A DNA stretch of 64,000 bases from Scatophagus argus (lineage: Eukaryota > Chordata > Actinopteri > Scatophagidae): assembly GCF_020382885.2 (NCBI RefSeq), contig NC_058511.1, positions 1,669,001 to 1,733,000 on the forward strand, in the 5' to 3' direction. Shown here piece by piece: positions 1 to 13,250 of this stretch (positions are counted from its first letter, which is position 1; each line of letters begins with the position of its first letter). The notes below the pieces were generated by a model. That model was not told the DNA's origin and made no database searches. It saw only the letters and a program-made list of their open reading frames with translations. The translations under genes were made by a program, and so were the position numbers.

Positions 1-3000
1 AGAAGGCCGGCGCCTTGTAGGAGTGGACGTACAGCGTGTGAGGTCGGATCTGGAAGTCCTCGGCTGTGGCGAGAGCTGAAATGAACAAACGCAGAGTGTT
101 CAAACAACAAGAGACAGCAGGGGGCGTTTTCCACATGGAAGTTGGTTTGAATGAAAGACTAGAAGACGCTTGTCCCTTCTTTTATCATATCGCCTCCATT
201 TGTCATCAGCTACAGCTTTTAGGAGACTATTTCAGTTTTATAAACCCATTTCATACATACATACACACACGCACGCACACACACCTGGTCGGCCTGTAAA
301 GTCAGTGTGTGGGAAACACTGATTCATCACAGTTAGTTATCTCGCCCGCTGACCCCGCGGTGAAAAAGAGATGACCCCAACAGTCAGACATGACCTGTTC
401 AAGCCTGTGAGAATGACTGGCATGCTGCCACTGACGGTCACAACTTGTTTGTGATCTACCAATCTGTTGCTGCACCTGCTACCATCAGATCGACTGACTG
501 AATTCGAAAGCCAGACAGAAAAGCAAAAACACGTGACTCATCACGTGATGACAAGCTTGTTTTCTCCGATGCTTCTCAGAATTATACGATGCAGATATAC
601 TAATGGAGAGACACACTCTGCAAGCTGTGCTGTGCAGCAGCAGCAGCAGCTGGAGAAGGAGGGGGAGGAGGACGAGGATGAGGAGGAAGTGGTCGCGGGT
701 TTGAGCCCGATGCGGTTCGAGGCTGCGACTTTGTTTTCTTCCTCGCGTGTAATTCAAACCCGTCGCTGCTCCGCATCGAGGTGTTCAGCTGTTAAGGTGT
801 CAGCTTTAGTTTTTACAACCCAACCTGTCAACACGACTCAGGAAATGACAATCCTATACACAATATTATGGTTAGAGCATACGGGGTGATCCGGGGCGAC
901 GCCGCAGTGGCGGAAACAAGATCTGAGGTGACCTCATGGCGTTCACTCAGAGGTGGATTTACAGGAGAGGAGGCTGAGACAAAACAAACGGCTGCATATG
1001 TGAAGTGCTTTAAGTTGACACTGCACTGCCAATGTGCACACACAAGCGCTAACACCTGTGTGATTAAAAATGATTATGAGATTTTGTGTTGTTACTTGAC
1101 ATCTAATCATTTGACTTAATCAAGAGTTTCAGTTGCACTCAGGTGAGAATCCAGTCAAACGGCACCCAGTTACACCCAGCTTCCTCATCCTGTCCCTCAG
1201 TGCTCTGGAAGGGCCCACCCTGCTGTGCTGTGATTGGCTAGTATTATTACCTCAAAGTGTGACTGTGAGTGGACGCTAGCTGTGAGTCCCACCTGACTCT
1301 GCTGTGAGTGTAAATATTGGCAGCTAGGAGATGATTTTGATTGTATCCAAAAGCTGCTCTTTAATGGTCATTATTAGCTGAGTATTTTCACATTGTTTTT
1401 TGAGTTTGCAGTCACAGTTTGGTCAAGTTTATGCAGCAAAACTTCTTTTAGATTAGACCACCACTGGCACGACCATGAGGCTGACTTTTGTGGTTTTTGA
1501 GTAAAACATCTCCCCAGCTTGATGAAAGGATTGTCATGAAATTTGGTTCAGAAATTAGCACCATCGGGTCAAAATGTGACTTTGTCCAGTAGAGGCAGGA
1601 AGCAAACTGTAATGACATAGAGGATGTGGGCTTGCAGGACTTACCGGAGAGCACCACCTCGACCAGGTCACCTTCGTGGATCTCCTCTGCCGAGGTCAGG
1701 CGCTGCAGGATGTTGTCCGAGTTCAGGTCATGGCGGAAGAGCAGGATCTTGTCATACATCCCAAAAAATCCACATTCAGGGAACTGAGGAGGAGGAGGAG
1801 GAGGAGGAAGAGGTGGTCAGGTATTCACTCAGAGTGAGGTTTACAGCTACTGTTTAAATCCACTGCTGCCCAAAAGCTGAGGGACTTCACTTCATCTAAG
1901 TACATGTTTAAACTGCAGGATATTTACAATTTATATTGTGATCCAGTGAATTTTCTGGTTGCTCACATGAATGAAACAACCAGATGTGAGATGTTTGTTT
2001 TTGATTAACCCACCAAATGAAATGGCTACAGTACATCCTTTACCCATCCATGCCCACAAAGTTATCACAGTATTACAGATTCCCACCGTCTGAATGTGGC
2101 TCGTAAACACTGGAAACACTATTCACACACACGTACGTGACGTGTGGTTGTGTTTTCTGTTCAAACTGAGGACACTTTAAGAAATGTCGTGCTTTCAAAG
2201 CATCCAGTCAAAGAAAGATGGAACAAACTGTGCGGCACTAGTGAAAAGGCCACAGGCTTCATCCTCTGGGAGGTCATTAACTGACTGTATTTTTATGTTT
2301 ACTATTTTATTGTGTCATTTTGGCCCGACCTTTATTGCAAAAGACATTTCCATGCTGAGTAAAGTAGACAGATTTTATTTATATAGCTGAAGAAATATTC
2401 TGATAAACAGTTTGTCTTTATAAAAACATTTCTACATGACCTCATCCTGTGTGCTGGCGCAGCCCGTTTCTTAAATTAACCATTAGCTAATCTTTTCATA
2501 GGAAGACCACATGATGTGTTGATGAAACACATTCAGAGAAACACCGCACTGGCAAACAGCCAAATTCTGCTTTTCACCGTGGCTGCAGAATCAGTTTCCA
2601 CTATTTACAGCCAGCTTTAAAAGTAATCTAATTTTCTGGTTAAAGCACCACAAGCTTCCAAAACAAGAAGGTTTCCCAGCACCATGTAGGTTCAAGTCTG
2701 GGTTGCTGTCCTTGTCTGCTTGCTATCATCATGTGAGAATCTTAGTGGTCCCTGGGAACTAAATGAATTCATATTTTTTAAGTCTTAAGTGGGAATTTCT
2801 AAATGTCGGTTCACCACTTCAGTGCAGACTGAAATACCTCAACTATTCAATGAACTGCTTTTAATTTGATTGAGCGACTTGACTTTTTGTCACACCAGCA
2901 AAAATGTGTGGCATTTTTTTTTTTTTTTTTTAAACAAAACAAGTTAAAGTGTGTGTGCAGGGTTTGGGGTTCAGCAGGCTCTGCAGCCTGCAGTCAGGCA

Positions 3001-6000
3001 GGTGAAGCAGCTTCCTGCCCTCAGCTGCTCTCTGTGTTAGCAGGATGTCAGCAGAGTGCAGGCAGCATGCAGCATGGATCCTGCTGCTCACGCTGCCAGC
3101 AGGAAACCAGGTGACAAGGCGCAAGCTGCACCGATCACATTAAACGTGCCGCAGACACACACAAACGTCCATCATGAATTATGGCTGAGTTCCTGTCACT
3201 GACACCCAGCAGTCATTAGCCATGCGGCTGCACACCAACGCTCGGACAAGCGGACACGGGAACAGTCGCTCTGTCAGTCCTGCCCTGGAAGGGTTCTCCG
3301 CTGATCTCAGCTGAGGTCAAGCTCAGTTGGTTGATCTGTGACGGACTAAAATCCATGAATGGATTACGAGGGCGCAGTCACATGAAAGGCCCCCAACCCC
3401 CCACACAGGAGCAAGACGCCCACAACAACAAACAACATGGCTGTGTTTGCATGAGGCACAAAACGACACAGCTAGCATTATTTTTTAGTGTTTGTAGCTG
3501 TTTTGCACAGAGGTGCATCACATTCACAAAGGGAAAAAGAATTAAAAACATTCACTGTGTCATAATTATCAAGATGAGCTCTTGAATTCTGAGATCAGGA
3601 GCCACATGCTGGCTGTTCTTTGTGAATTATCGCGTTTTGTCAGAGGAGCTCGACAACCGGCAGATCAGACTGGGCAACTTGAGATGCCCACAGTGCTGAC
3701 ATGCTAATGTTAATACAATCCACGTTAAGTAACACGAATGTGTGCCAGCAAATAAAAGCAGATTAAAGCGTTGCCCACAGTCTTATCCCGTAGCTGAGTT
3801 CAGCCACGACTGACAACTGAGCTACATTAACTTTTCTGCCTTATTTAAGCCTTATTTTGTTTGTGAATTCAATGCACTTCCATCATTTTGTGTTTCTAGT
3901 TATTTTGCCTGTAGCAAACTTTAAAAAGCCATTTACCATCTTACTACATGTCTTGTGTTTTCACACTGTTTCTTTTCGTCAAATCACCAATCAATTGTGT
4001 GTCTGTCCTCTCGTTCTGCAGCAACTCTGAAACCATGACAATACAGGAAGCTGAAAAAAATCCTGCACGAGGACTGTGGGTGAGGACCGAATCGGCCAGA
4101 AGTGAAAACAGTGTTGAGCTGCCATAACGACGCATTTGGGCTCCGTCCAATCACGTCACAGCCAGCAGGTCAGCTGCTGCATTCTCTGAGGTGAGCAGGG
4201 AAACACATTAAGAGTTCTGTTAATGGACAAGAGTGTGTGTTTAATACACATTGATCCCCTCTTTATGGTTAATCCTCCATTAACCAGGCTTAACCTCCGC
4301 GCACACACACACACACACACAATCCTTTTCACATTCTCGTCTATACCAAACTGAAGCCACATTTTCGACACAGTTCAGTTCTGGTCGCCAGGGTCACAGA
4401 GATCAGAACCTCCAGGCCGTGTTGCGACCTCTGACCCCTGATGCAGGAGCTGGAGCAGGAGGCCGAGACATGTCTCAGTCTCTACCTTCAGGCCTTGTGT
4501 TTACCGAGTCAGAGGGATATCCATCACCTCCCGATGTGTGCAGCACTCATGCCGTTATCAGAGAGTGTTCATGAAGCCCGGTAATCCTGTTCTAGAAGGG
4601 AGAAAGCACGTTCCACATCCAGTCTACAAACAAAGAACCTGCTTCATTAAGTTTGGGCTAAAACGTGATTTCCTACTTCACGTGCTGCTTTCCTGCAGCA
4701 CTTTTACTTTTAAATTTTACAACAATTCAGGTATGTGATGTAATGTAAAGGAGGGATGTGAAAAAAAAGGTTAAGCCACACTAACAAACTCATCCCTCCG
4801 TGACGCTCGTTTCTTTGACAAACAGCAGCTTATCGCTTCATTTTTCCCTCACACGTCTGACAGCAGTTTATAAAAGCACTTGAACAGGCAGCACAAACAG
4901 ATAAAACAGCCGTCCTCTTCCGCTGCAGAAAGCTGAGGGCCTTTCAGCTCCAATAAAACTCTCCAACTCTTTCGCCGTGAGCGTGCAATTAGCCTGGAGG
5001 GACGACTCTAAAAGGGACTGATGGGAAATTTGAAGGCAAACAGCAGTGCGCCCGTTTTCCCTGCATCCGCTCGCTCTGTCACCTCGCTCAGGAAACAACA
5101 GGAAGCGGCGCTGAGTGGGTCAAGGTTGTCGGTGCGCGAGTGTGTGGGAGTTTCATTCATCCACTGGTTTAAAGGACGAAATCACTGCTGAATGCTGTGA
5201 ATGAAAAACCACACACACCTGATTTTCAGTGTGTGAGTGATTTTTTTTCTTAGCTCTTAGCATTAAACAAAACGCACAGCTGAAGCCGAGTCGGAGAGTC
5301 ACCACAGTTACTACAATGCATCCTGAGGGGAACATGAATGACTGTGGCCAGCGGCACAGAACGCCTCAAGTTTTCCCCTTAAATATGACTAGATAATTTC
5401 TCCTTATCTGAAGGACTTAAGGGTTTCCTTACTTTCCTTACTTTTCATTGCCAAGGTCTTTTGCACAGCGGTTTAACTAACTTCAGGTTTTCCTTAAATA
5501 TAACCAAGAAAAGGACAAAAATTTAAATACTACTTTTTGGACATTTTGGGGAAAGCACAAAGAGAACTGAATTAATGTGTTAATGTCTGGCTCTGAGTGT
5601 TGACCTACCGAGGGAGAAAAGTTTAAATACACGAATACGTACAAAACGCACACTGAACACATAAATCACTGCCATACACCCACACTGCTTTGTGTTCTAC
5701 ATCTGTCAACACACCAACATACAGTACTTCCTCTTCAAATACCTCAGTGTTAGTGAGTGTGTGTGTGTTAGAGTGACCTCAGTGTTTCCTCTGGATTCTT
5801 CAGCACCACCTCCACAGAGGCTGTGATTTTGGAAATGTGACCACACCAGTTTGAGCTACGATGGTTCATTGATAAAACACACTCACAGGGTTGGCCGGGT
5901 CACTTTAAAAATGTATACTGATACATTTACCAATTGCTTGTTGACTAAAACACAGCCTACCAGCCAACCTCCAGTCATCACAGCCTGAATCAGAAGACCA

Positions 6001-9000
6001 AACCTAACCAGGGTACTGGGGGATGACGTCTTACTGGAAGTTACAAGAAAGCTTCAGCGCGAAAAAGAGCGTCTCTGTAACCATAGTAACTCAGAGTCTG
6101 TGGTGTGGTAACATTACTGATTATTAATTTATTTTTCGCTGTGTGAGAGCTGTGAGCCCCGTTTAAAACTGTAATCATGACGAGAATCCCAAGTTTTACA
6201 TCCTGTACAGGATTCTTACAGCCAAATATCAGCGCTAAAAGCATCCTTTAAGTTAAGGTGTTCATCCTGTCAGTTCATTTACACATCAGACTAACGCTGG
6301 ACGTTTCATTGTTGAGTACTTGTGTTTTTTTGCCGTATTTTAACGACAATGCTGGCCACAGTTGTGGTGATGCTGTGAAGCAGCTACACAGGGCGGGATG
6401 CAGCATTTACTTTTCTGTTTAGTACGACAGGTAACAACTCTACAAAATGCTAAGCATCTTTAGTAGGTTTAATGTGCACACACAGAACTGCAGACACGCT
6501 GCGATCACGGCGACTGAAGTCACCATCACAGGAACAGAATGAACTGCAGCCGTCAGTTGAACCAGAACTGGGGTCAGATCAGGGAACCAAAACTGAAAAC
6601 ACACCCGCTGCACAAAAGCCACAGAGGAAGAACACACACTGGTCTGTAAACTCCAGCTGAAGGAAAGACACATCCACCCTTTCCCGCCCACCTCTGCTCT
6701 GCAGATCTGTGACATTAACTTAGGAAATATTAATGTGGACTTAAACCAGTGGGCACCACAGTATTCTGTGGTGACTCAACAACATTAGATAATAATGTCA
6801 TGTCGACAAAGTTCACACTCAGTCCTTCTCAGAAAAATATGTGCATCCTTGTGGTCTAACAAACATGTCGAAAATTCTTCCTTTTGTGTGAAGTGACGAC
6901 CTCTCAAGCTCACTGTGACCTCAGAGGTCACATGATCAACCACGAGAAGAGAGCCGCCTGACCCACTGGTCCTGACACAAATGCAAGTAATGCTCCTTTA
7001 AAGCCCCGCAGCAGACAGGCCTGGTGACCCGTTTACATGATGTCACCCACAATCTGGATGATCGTCAGACATCCTGCTTGGATTCCACCCGTGAGATAGC
7101 AAAGTAAATATTAAACCCAGACCAACTTCCTGTTTCTGATGAGATGACATCAGCCAGATAGAAACTAGCCCACTTCCTGGTTCTTATCAGAACCACAGGT
7201 ACAATGTGAGCAGGTGAGGTAGGCTGGCACTGGGGGTTATTTAAATCTTGGCCCTGAATGTCATCGTCTCAGGTGGACATATTTTAATTGTGACTGTTGC
7301 ACTGGAGACTTAAATGCCCTGAATTCAGTCTTCCAGGAAGGAACTTTCTGCAAGGCTGCACGCTGTTCCAAACTCAACCTAGAAATTCCTCCAGTTCACG
7401 TGTATTTGCTGTTAAGTCATTTAGTTCACAACAGCTACACAACCTGCGATGCTCAGCTCAGTGGGAAAATGACCCAAATTCAAACAATTTCAGCACTAAA
7501 TCTTACAGCCGCAGCCGGATAAGCTTCCGACAGCCATCTAACTGATGTGAACCGAGAACACAGAAAAAGAATCAAACAATAAAGCTTGAGGTTAGAGCCA
7601 CGGGAAAACACAAAATTAAAAACAATAAACCTGCAAAGTATCTTCACATTGTCAAGCCAGTGACGTTTAAAACCACACTCTCATAAAAGGTAGAAGAAAA
7701 CAAGTGGAGGAAAAACAATTCAAATGAAATCGTCTCGTTGCGGAAAATAAGTGTGTGTATCCTTACAAAAGCTCAGACAGAAAAAGTTAGCTACTAGCTG
7801 GCTAACACAGGGAAACATTTAGCAAAAGAGAAAGCCTGAGATGGTGATACATTTGAGATAAATAATCTAATGTTTAGATGCGTATTAAGCCCTTCTTTCC
7901 ATCTGCAGCTGTCGTGCAAGCTGCGTTCACAGCCGCACTACCCGCACTCAAAATGAGTGGGCTAAAAAATAAAATAAATGGACCAGAGTCTTACTCATTC
8001 ACCCACAATAATATCCTTAGTGACTTGGTGTTGCATCAGGATTTTACAACAGGTTTTAGTTTCAGACAGCAGCTGCGTGTGACATTCAGGATCAGAAAAC
8101 AATTGAGAGAGTTTGAAAAGTTAAGCCAGGATTTTAAAAAGTTAAAAGAGAGAATGAGAGCCAAACACTGTTAATGGCTCTTAATTCAACATCTTAGACA
8201 AAAGTAAATGAATGACGGGATCAAACCTCCTCACTTAACATTTAATCACATCTAAAAACCCACATTAATAAAACACAAATCCAACACCACCTGCAAACAC
8301 TTGTGCTAATTTTGGGTGAGTCTCATTTTCCCTTAACCATCCCTTTGTCATCACTGTCATTAATGTAATCCAGAGTCACGCATCATCAGTGGTTGGAGCT
8401 TCACTTTAAATGCATTTTTTATCACCACCATCTTTTTTTGTGTTATTCAGTTTTTCTCTGCTGACTGCTGCAAAGAAAACGATTCACGTAAGTTTCACCT
8501 TTCCTGAACTTCTTGAAAAACTTCCTAATCAGTACACAAACAGGATTTATCCTCCCTGAACACACCGAGAGAAAGACAGAAAGAGGAATTTGATTATTAC
8601 TGAGTTATTATGTGATGTTGCCATGTCACGTCACCTCTTGAGGCCTGCATCGGCTTATTTAATGACTGACTGAGAACATTTTGGTTAGACGTGATTGTAG
8701 TCCTTATTTTCCAACAATTAGCACTAAAGAATCAGAACATACAAAGAACCTCGCTTACCACTTAGGTTTTAAACATACTGACCGAGCTAGTTATTTCATT
8801 CATTGAGCAGAAAGACGAAGACAGTGGAAGAAAGAGAGAAACCTATTCACCGTGTGTCCTTGTAAATCCAGCAGGATGTCAGGTAACGGCTGCTTTCAGC
8901 TGAAAACCTCAAATCTCTAGAAATCAGGTCCCGATGAAACAACCTGAGACCAGCCTGACTAGCCTGAATTTTTCCTTTTTGTACAAGATTTCATCTCTGC

Positions 9001-11762
9001 CATCACCAAACTTAAGAATCTGAATAGTTTCACATCGTTTCCTTTTAACAAAAACAATACTTGACTAAAATCATAAAGTTGAAGAAGTCAGTGTAAAAAT
9101 CCTTCAGTTGTGACATTAAAAACATTGTGTTAATTAAAGCTGGAGTCACTGAAACATCTGAAGGTGTGTGAAGCATCCACTCAACAACACTGACATCCCT
9201 CCTCCTCTGTCTCACCATCATTCACTTCTCCACCTGAACCACCACCTGGCCTTGGTAACCGTGGAAACAAGCAGGGGACTCGTTGCTGGGAGCGACGGAG
9301 ACATGCTGTGGTTTAAATGATGGTTCAGGGGCGATCTTAATCTTTTTTTTTGTTTTTGTTTGTTTGTTTTTCACAGGTTTATCTGTGGTCTTAAGCTCCT
9401 TCTCTGTATTTGCACAGACGGGATGAGTGCCGAAGAATCGACTTCACAAATTCAGGTAGGATTTCGTAAGATACAAGGTCTCGGCCGTGAGCTTAGGAAG
9501 TGCTGTAACACAGGACAAGCAGCAGGAAAATGTTTCCGTCATGAGCCCCCTGGCTGATGAAAGCAAATGTGCCGCAGAGTCGGTGAGAATTCAGGTGTAC
9601 TTGAATATATGTGAGAGAGCACTGCTAGAAAAAAAGTTTTAGTTAAGAGTTTAATTACACAATCCAGGATGGGGCCGTGTGTGTGTGTGTGTGTGTGTTT
9701 GTGTGGTATTAGTGGGGGAGTGGTGACCTACAGGGGAAGGGAACTTGGGGAACTTCCTTGCCTTCTTACCACCAAAACCCCCACAACCCGACTGTCTCCT
9801 CCTAATCACACACACACACACACAGCAGTAGAGAGTTGACATAACGGCAGTAAATCAGACCTGAGAGCTTCCATCCACCCACAGACACAACTCACAGCTC
9901 CATGATGTGGACACAAAAGCAGGAAAAAGAAAATTCCAGTGATGATGTCATTTTGTAGGCCAAACTGGAATCCAGTCCCACCACGTCGTCCCACTGAAGG
10001 TTCCCGCTGGGATTTCTGCTTTGAGTTTTAGACCACTTAAGAAAACCAGCAAGCAGATGTGATGTTTACACATGCTGTGCGACATTACCAAGCAATCAAA
10101 CATCCGTCACTGTCGGAAAGTAACTACATTTACTCAAGTACTGCAATCATGTATACATTTGGAGTTCTTTACTTGAGAGCAGAGAAAAAAGCGCAGAGAA
10201 AAGAAAAGAAAAGAAAGTTTTATTCTTTGTACTTCTCTGATCGATCACCTCACGACCCCTCAGATTCATCTGGCGACCTTCTGGAGGGGCTCGGACCCTA
10301 AGTTGGGAACCACTGGATTCCAAATGAGCTCTAAGTTTGGAATTTTAAAAATAACCCCTCTGTGACAAAGATTCACAGAGCTGGAAAACGCGATTGCCAT
10401 GACTGACAGGTCTGTCAGTGCAGACTCGTCTCCACCTGCCAATCAGACTCCTTCATCGTGCACAGCAACAAACAGTGAGCAGCGCTGACGGACAAACTGA
10501 CCACCCTGCAGCAGCTCCTCGAACACAACACACAGCTGTGAAACAGGAAGTGAAGAGCGCTGACACAGCAACACCAACCAGGAAGTGACATTCCCTGTGA
10601 AAACGTTTTTACTCAGCCAGTGACAGGATGCAACAAGTGAAAGTGTCCTACAAAAAAAGCTGCATGGAGATGGTGATGTTGGTTAGTCTGTCAGACACTT
10701 GATGACCTGTCCCAACAGCCTGTCAATAAATTCATCAATCAGTCAATCACTGAGAAGGCTGCAGCAGTGGGAGTTACTGGAAGACGTTTAAATGAGCACA
10801 TCACTGGAGTTTCCTCTGTCTGCTGTCATGCGATGCAAAACAGGTGAACCTATTTGGTTTACTGCAAAGTGTGGGTGTGTGTGTGTGTGTGTGCGTGTGT
10901 GTGTGTGTGTGTGTGTGCATACATATGTAGGAAAAGCATGCAGCGCAGTAAAGACAGGTGGTGTGTTCAGAGCAGGCGGTAAAACCAGTAGATGGTGAGA
11001 GATAACGTCGATGTGAGAACAGTTGAACTGCACATGAAGCCTGAGAATCAGCTCTGCAGCCAACACAACACGGACTCAACTGTAACGACTGGTCAGTGTG
11101 AATGGCAGCCGAAATATCAACCAGATGGTGAGGGAGCGCGCACTTTCTCAGAATTCTGAGTTTCGACCTCACAATTGTGATTTGTTTTCTCCTTCCTGGA
11201 CGGCTAGTGTGTTAGCAGTTAGCTCACCAGCTACAGCAGCTCACCAAACAAACCCTGCAAGTCGTCACTACGTCACGAGGCCTCTACAACCAAATATTAA
11301 GCAAATCACCAGAACCTTATCTCATAATTACGAGACAAGGATCTCATTTTTCCCTCATAATTACAAGAAAAACTCTCTAATTTCTTTTTTCTCATTTTGG
11401 GCCAAAAAAACAAAACTTGAAAACTTGGAATTACCCCCTACGATCAGAGGTCAGAGGTCTGTAAAATGTACCTTCTGATCCACAATGGAGCAGACGAGCT
11501 CTCTGACAGCAGACAGCGAGTGGTCTCCGGGGTCGAGAGTCACCGTCTCCCTGGTGAGTCCGATCTGAAGCAGGAAGGAGACTCCATGGATGGAGCCCCG
11601 CGAGTTTGTGCGGCTGGGGGCCGTCTGGCTGCCGTTGGACAGCCGGCTGCAGAGCGTGGTTGGTGGGCTGGGAGACGGCGACGGGGTGGGTGGGGCCGCA
11701 TTATGAGGGAGGGTGGGGAAAGACCGCGGGGAGGCCGGCGGCGGGCTGTTGTCGGCCGACAT
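1..11762 (-). CDS. prkd3: Protein kinase D3, N-terminal coding exons (partial; gene continues beyond position 1)
   Basis: Serine/threonine kinase of the PKD family, activated by diacylglycerol and PKC at Golgi and plasma membranes. Three coding exons are visible on the minus strand: 11762-11472 (start ATG 11762-11760, residues 1-97), 1783-1645 (residues 98-143) and 75-1 (cut by the window edge). Splice phases are 0 then 1 and join cleanly. The protein opens [12 protein letters not shown], has a Pro/Ser-rich stretch, then [27 protein letters not shown] and CSIVDQK, which is PRKD3 rather than PRKD1/2. Exon 2 encodes [20 protein letters not shown] and [11 protein letters not shown], the end of the ubiquitin-like dimerisation domain. 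Exon 3 enters the first C1 (diacylglycerol-binding) domain with [18 protein letters not shown]1b, PH and kinase domains lie outside. Intron 1 is 9.7 kb. No defect is seen. Confidence 0.95.
76..1644 (-). other. prkd3 intron 2
   Basis: Intron between the second and third coding exons (donor GTAAG on the minus strand, complement of 1640-1644; acceptor AG complement of 76-77). It holds a short CA-rich stretch near 255-285 and, at about 1455-1620, a teleost interspersed repeat fragment. No gene or RNA was recognised in it. Confidence 0.8.
1455..1620 (+). repeat. Teleost interspersed repeat fragment (CATGAAATTTGG family), copy 1
   Basis: Contains TCATGAAATTTGGTTCAGA followed by a GGTCAAAATGTGACTTTGTC stretch. 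Similar blocks occur in the same orientation at about 45810-45960 and 52515-52720. I recognise it as resembling an abundant non-autonomous repeat of percomorph fish, but cannot give its database name. Confidence 0.5.
1784..1813 (-). repeat. Trinucleotide (CCT)n tract used as polypyrimidine tract
   Basis: On the minus strand, repeated CCT triplets run directly into the AG acceptor of prkd3 coding exon 2. Length change in this microsatellite would change the polypyrimidine tract. Confidence 0.8.
10119..10320 (-). repeat. Teleost interspersed repeat fragment (ACTCAAGTACT family)
   Basis: Contains AAGTAACTACATTTACTCAA and, at its far end, GTTGGGAACCACTGGAT, both resembling widespread fish repeats. 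Similar sequence lies at about 14340-14620 (opposite orientation) and 40735-40860. Family name is not certain. Confidence 0.45.
10869..10917. repeat. (GT)n microsatellite in prkd3 intron 1
   Basis: About 49 bp of almost pure GT with single GC interruptions. Confidence 0.95.
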
Positions 11763-13250
11763 TGGCTGCTATCTGCGACGTCGTCCAGGCAGCAGAAAGG
11801 CGTTGTGGGTGAACGACATCCAAAAAAACGAGTCCCGACTGATCAGAGCTTGTTTTTCTAGCTAGCTTGATTTGATTCACATTTCTCAACACCAAAATCC
11901 TGCAAGAAAGGGTTCTTCTCACTGCCGGGCATCTCTGAGGTAGAAACAAACCAGAAAAAATCTATCTCAACAGTCCAGCTCCTCAGGCCTCCTGCAGGAT
12001 GACGCTGTGGACGACACAAAAGTACTCCTGAAACTCCGCAGATCTGTGGTTTCTCCTCGCTGTTTTCACCGGACACATCTGCTGAGAGTCAAAGACAGCA
12101 GATTAAAGAATTGTTCCCGAGAGTTTATCTCTCCACATCTGTAAAGTTAGTCACAGAGTTACAAAGTAGTTTGGTATCCTTGTAACGACTTTCAAAATCA
12201 CAACAAGATTAAAACACTGTCACAGACAACTGAGTCTTTGCAAATTCACCTGCACAAGAGATCACCTGTGACATGCTGTAGCTGGTAAAAGGAAACACCA
12301 TGAACCGCAGTGAGATTATGTAACAGTTTGGGAATATTATGAGAACATTACAAAAACTACGGTCCCTTCCAACATGACCACAGGAGGAGTTTGTTTTGTA
12401 AAACAAATGCTGACAACACATTAAAAGCTCAGGTCAAACAAATTACCACAAAATAGACAAACATTTTCTGAAATTTCTGGGCCAATTTGGGTTGAATGGA
12501 GAAAAGTTATATTATACATTGAACAGACTGCAGCAGCTCTGAGCTTACTTAGATCATTTAAGTGAGGTGGAACAAACTATCACATCGTGGTCATGGCAAA
12601 TTCAGCATTCCAGTTCAGTAAAACCGATTACAGTCCATTTGTGCCGTTATGGTGGACATAAATGTCACGTTTTAACTCTGGAGCTACTTTATATTGTTAG
12701 TCATGTTTCTCCATAATGCTCACCTGCGTTTGCCAAGGGCACAACGGACCAACACCGAAATATACCGAAATATAAGCCTAACATTGTCATTATTATTGTT
12801 CTTGTTGTTATTACCGCGTTATTTCACTTGGCAAAACAGGCCTATCAACCGACTCAAGTTTGAACGTAACGTAACAGCCTGTCGTCCCGCAAGTTAGTCA
12901 TTCCCACAGCTGAAAAGAGAAGTTGGAGGCTTTCCGCTACCTTCAATGTGCCTTCAACTCCCATCGAGCGGCTGAATTTAGCGAGCTGGGTCCGGGTTGG
13001 TCGGCTGTCCTCGGTCCTCTCGCTCACATGTAAGTTCAATACTCTTTCTTCTCTCGTTTCTTTCAAACTCCTCCGGCGAGCGGCGGTTCAACCAGGCAGC
13101 TCGAGTTTCATAGCGGCTCTGACTGTAACCGCGACGGGCACGCAGAAACAAACTACGACTCCCACGGGGGAGGAGGAGCGACGGGAAGAGCACTCACTCT
13201 GATGCCATTTCAAGGGACCGAGACAACTCTGAGCAAGATAGTGAAATCGT
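11763..13250 (-). promoter_or_regulatory. prkd3 5' flank / probable promoter region
   Basis: Sequence upstream of the prkd3 start codon. The stretch at about 12940-13200 is rich in CpG and contains ACTACGACTCCCAC at 13152-13165, which resembles the ZNF143 motif common in housekeeping promoters. A non-coding first exon of prkd3 probably lies here, because coding exon 1 is preceded on the minus strand by a pyrimidine-containing stretch ending GACGTCGCAG that could be an acceptor. The exact transcription start cannot be fixed from sequence alone. Confidence 0.4.

Larger units (their letters stand above)
1784..11471 (-). other. prkd3 intron 1 (9.7 kb)
   Basis: Large first coding intron. It contains a (CCT)n tract that forms the polypyrimidine tract of exon 2 (1784-1813), an (T)n run near 2914-2931, CA/GT microsatellites near 4300-4320, 9676-9699, 9810-9824 and 10869-10917, and a fragment of a teleost repeat at about 10119-10320. 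The longest open frames (up to about 120 codons) overlap microsatellites or lack any recognisable motif. I see no second gene in it. Confidence 0.75.

Noticed and set aside
2670..2720. tRNA-like B-box (GGTTCAAGTCT)
   Set aside because: No cloverleaf, A-box or tRNA-derived repeat could be built around it.
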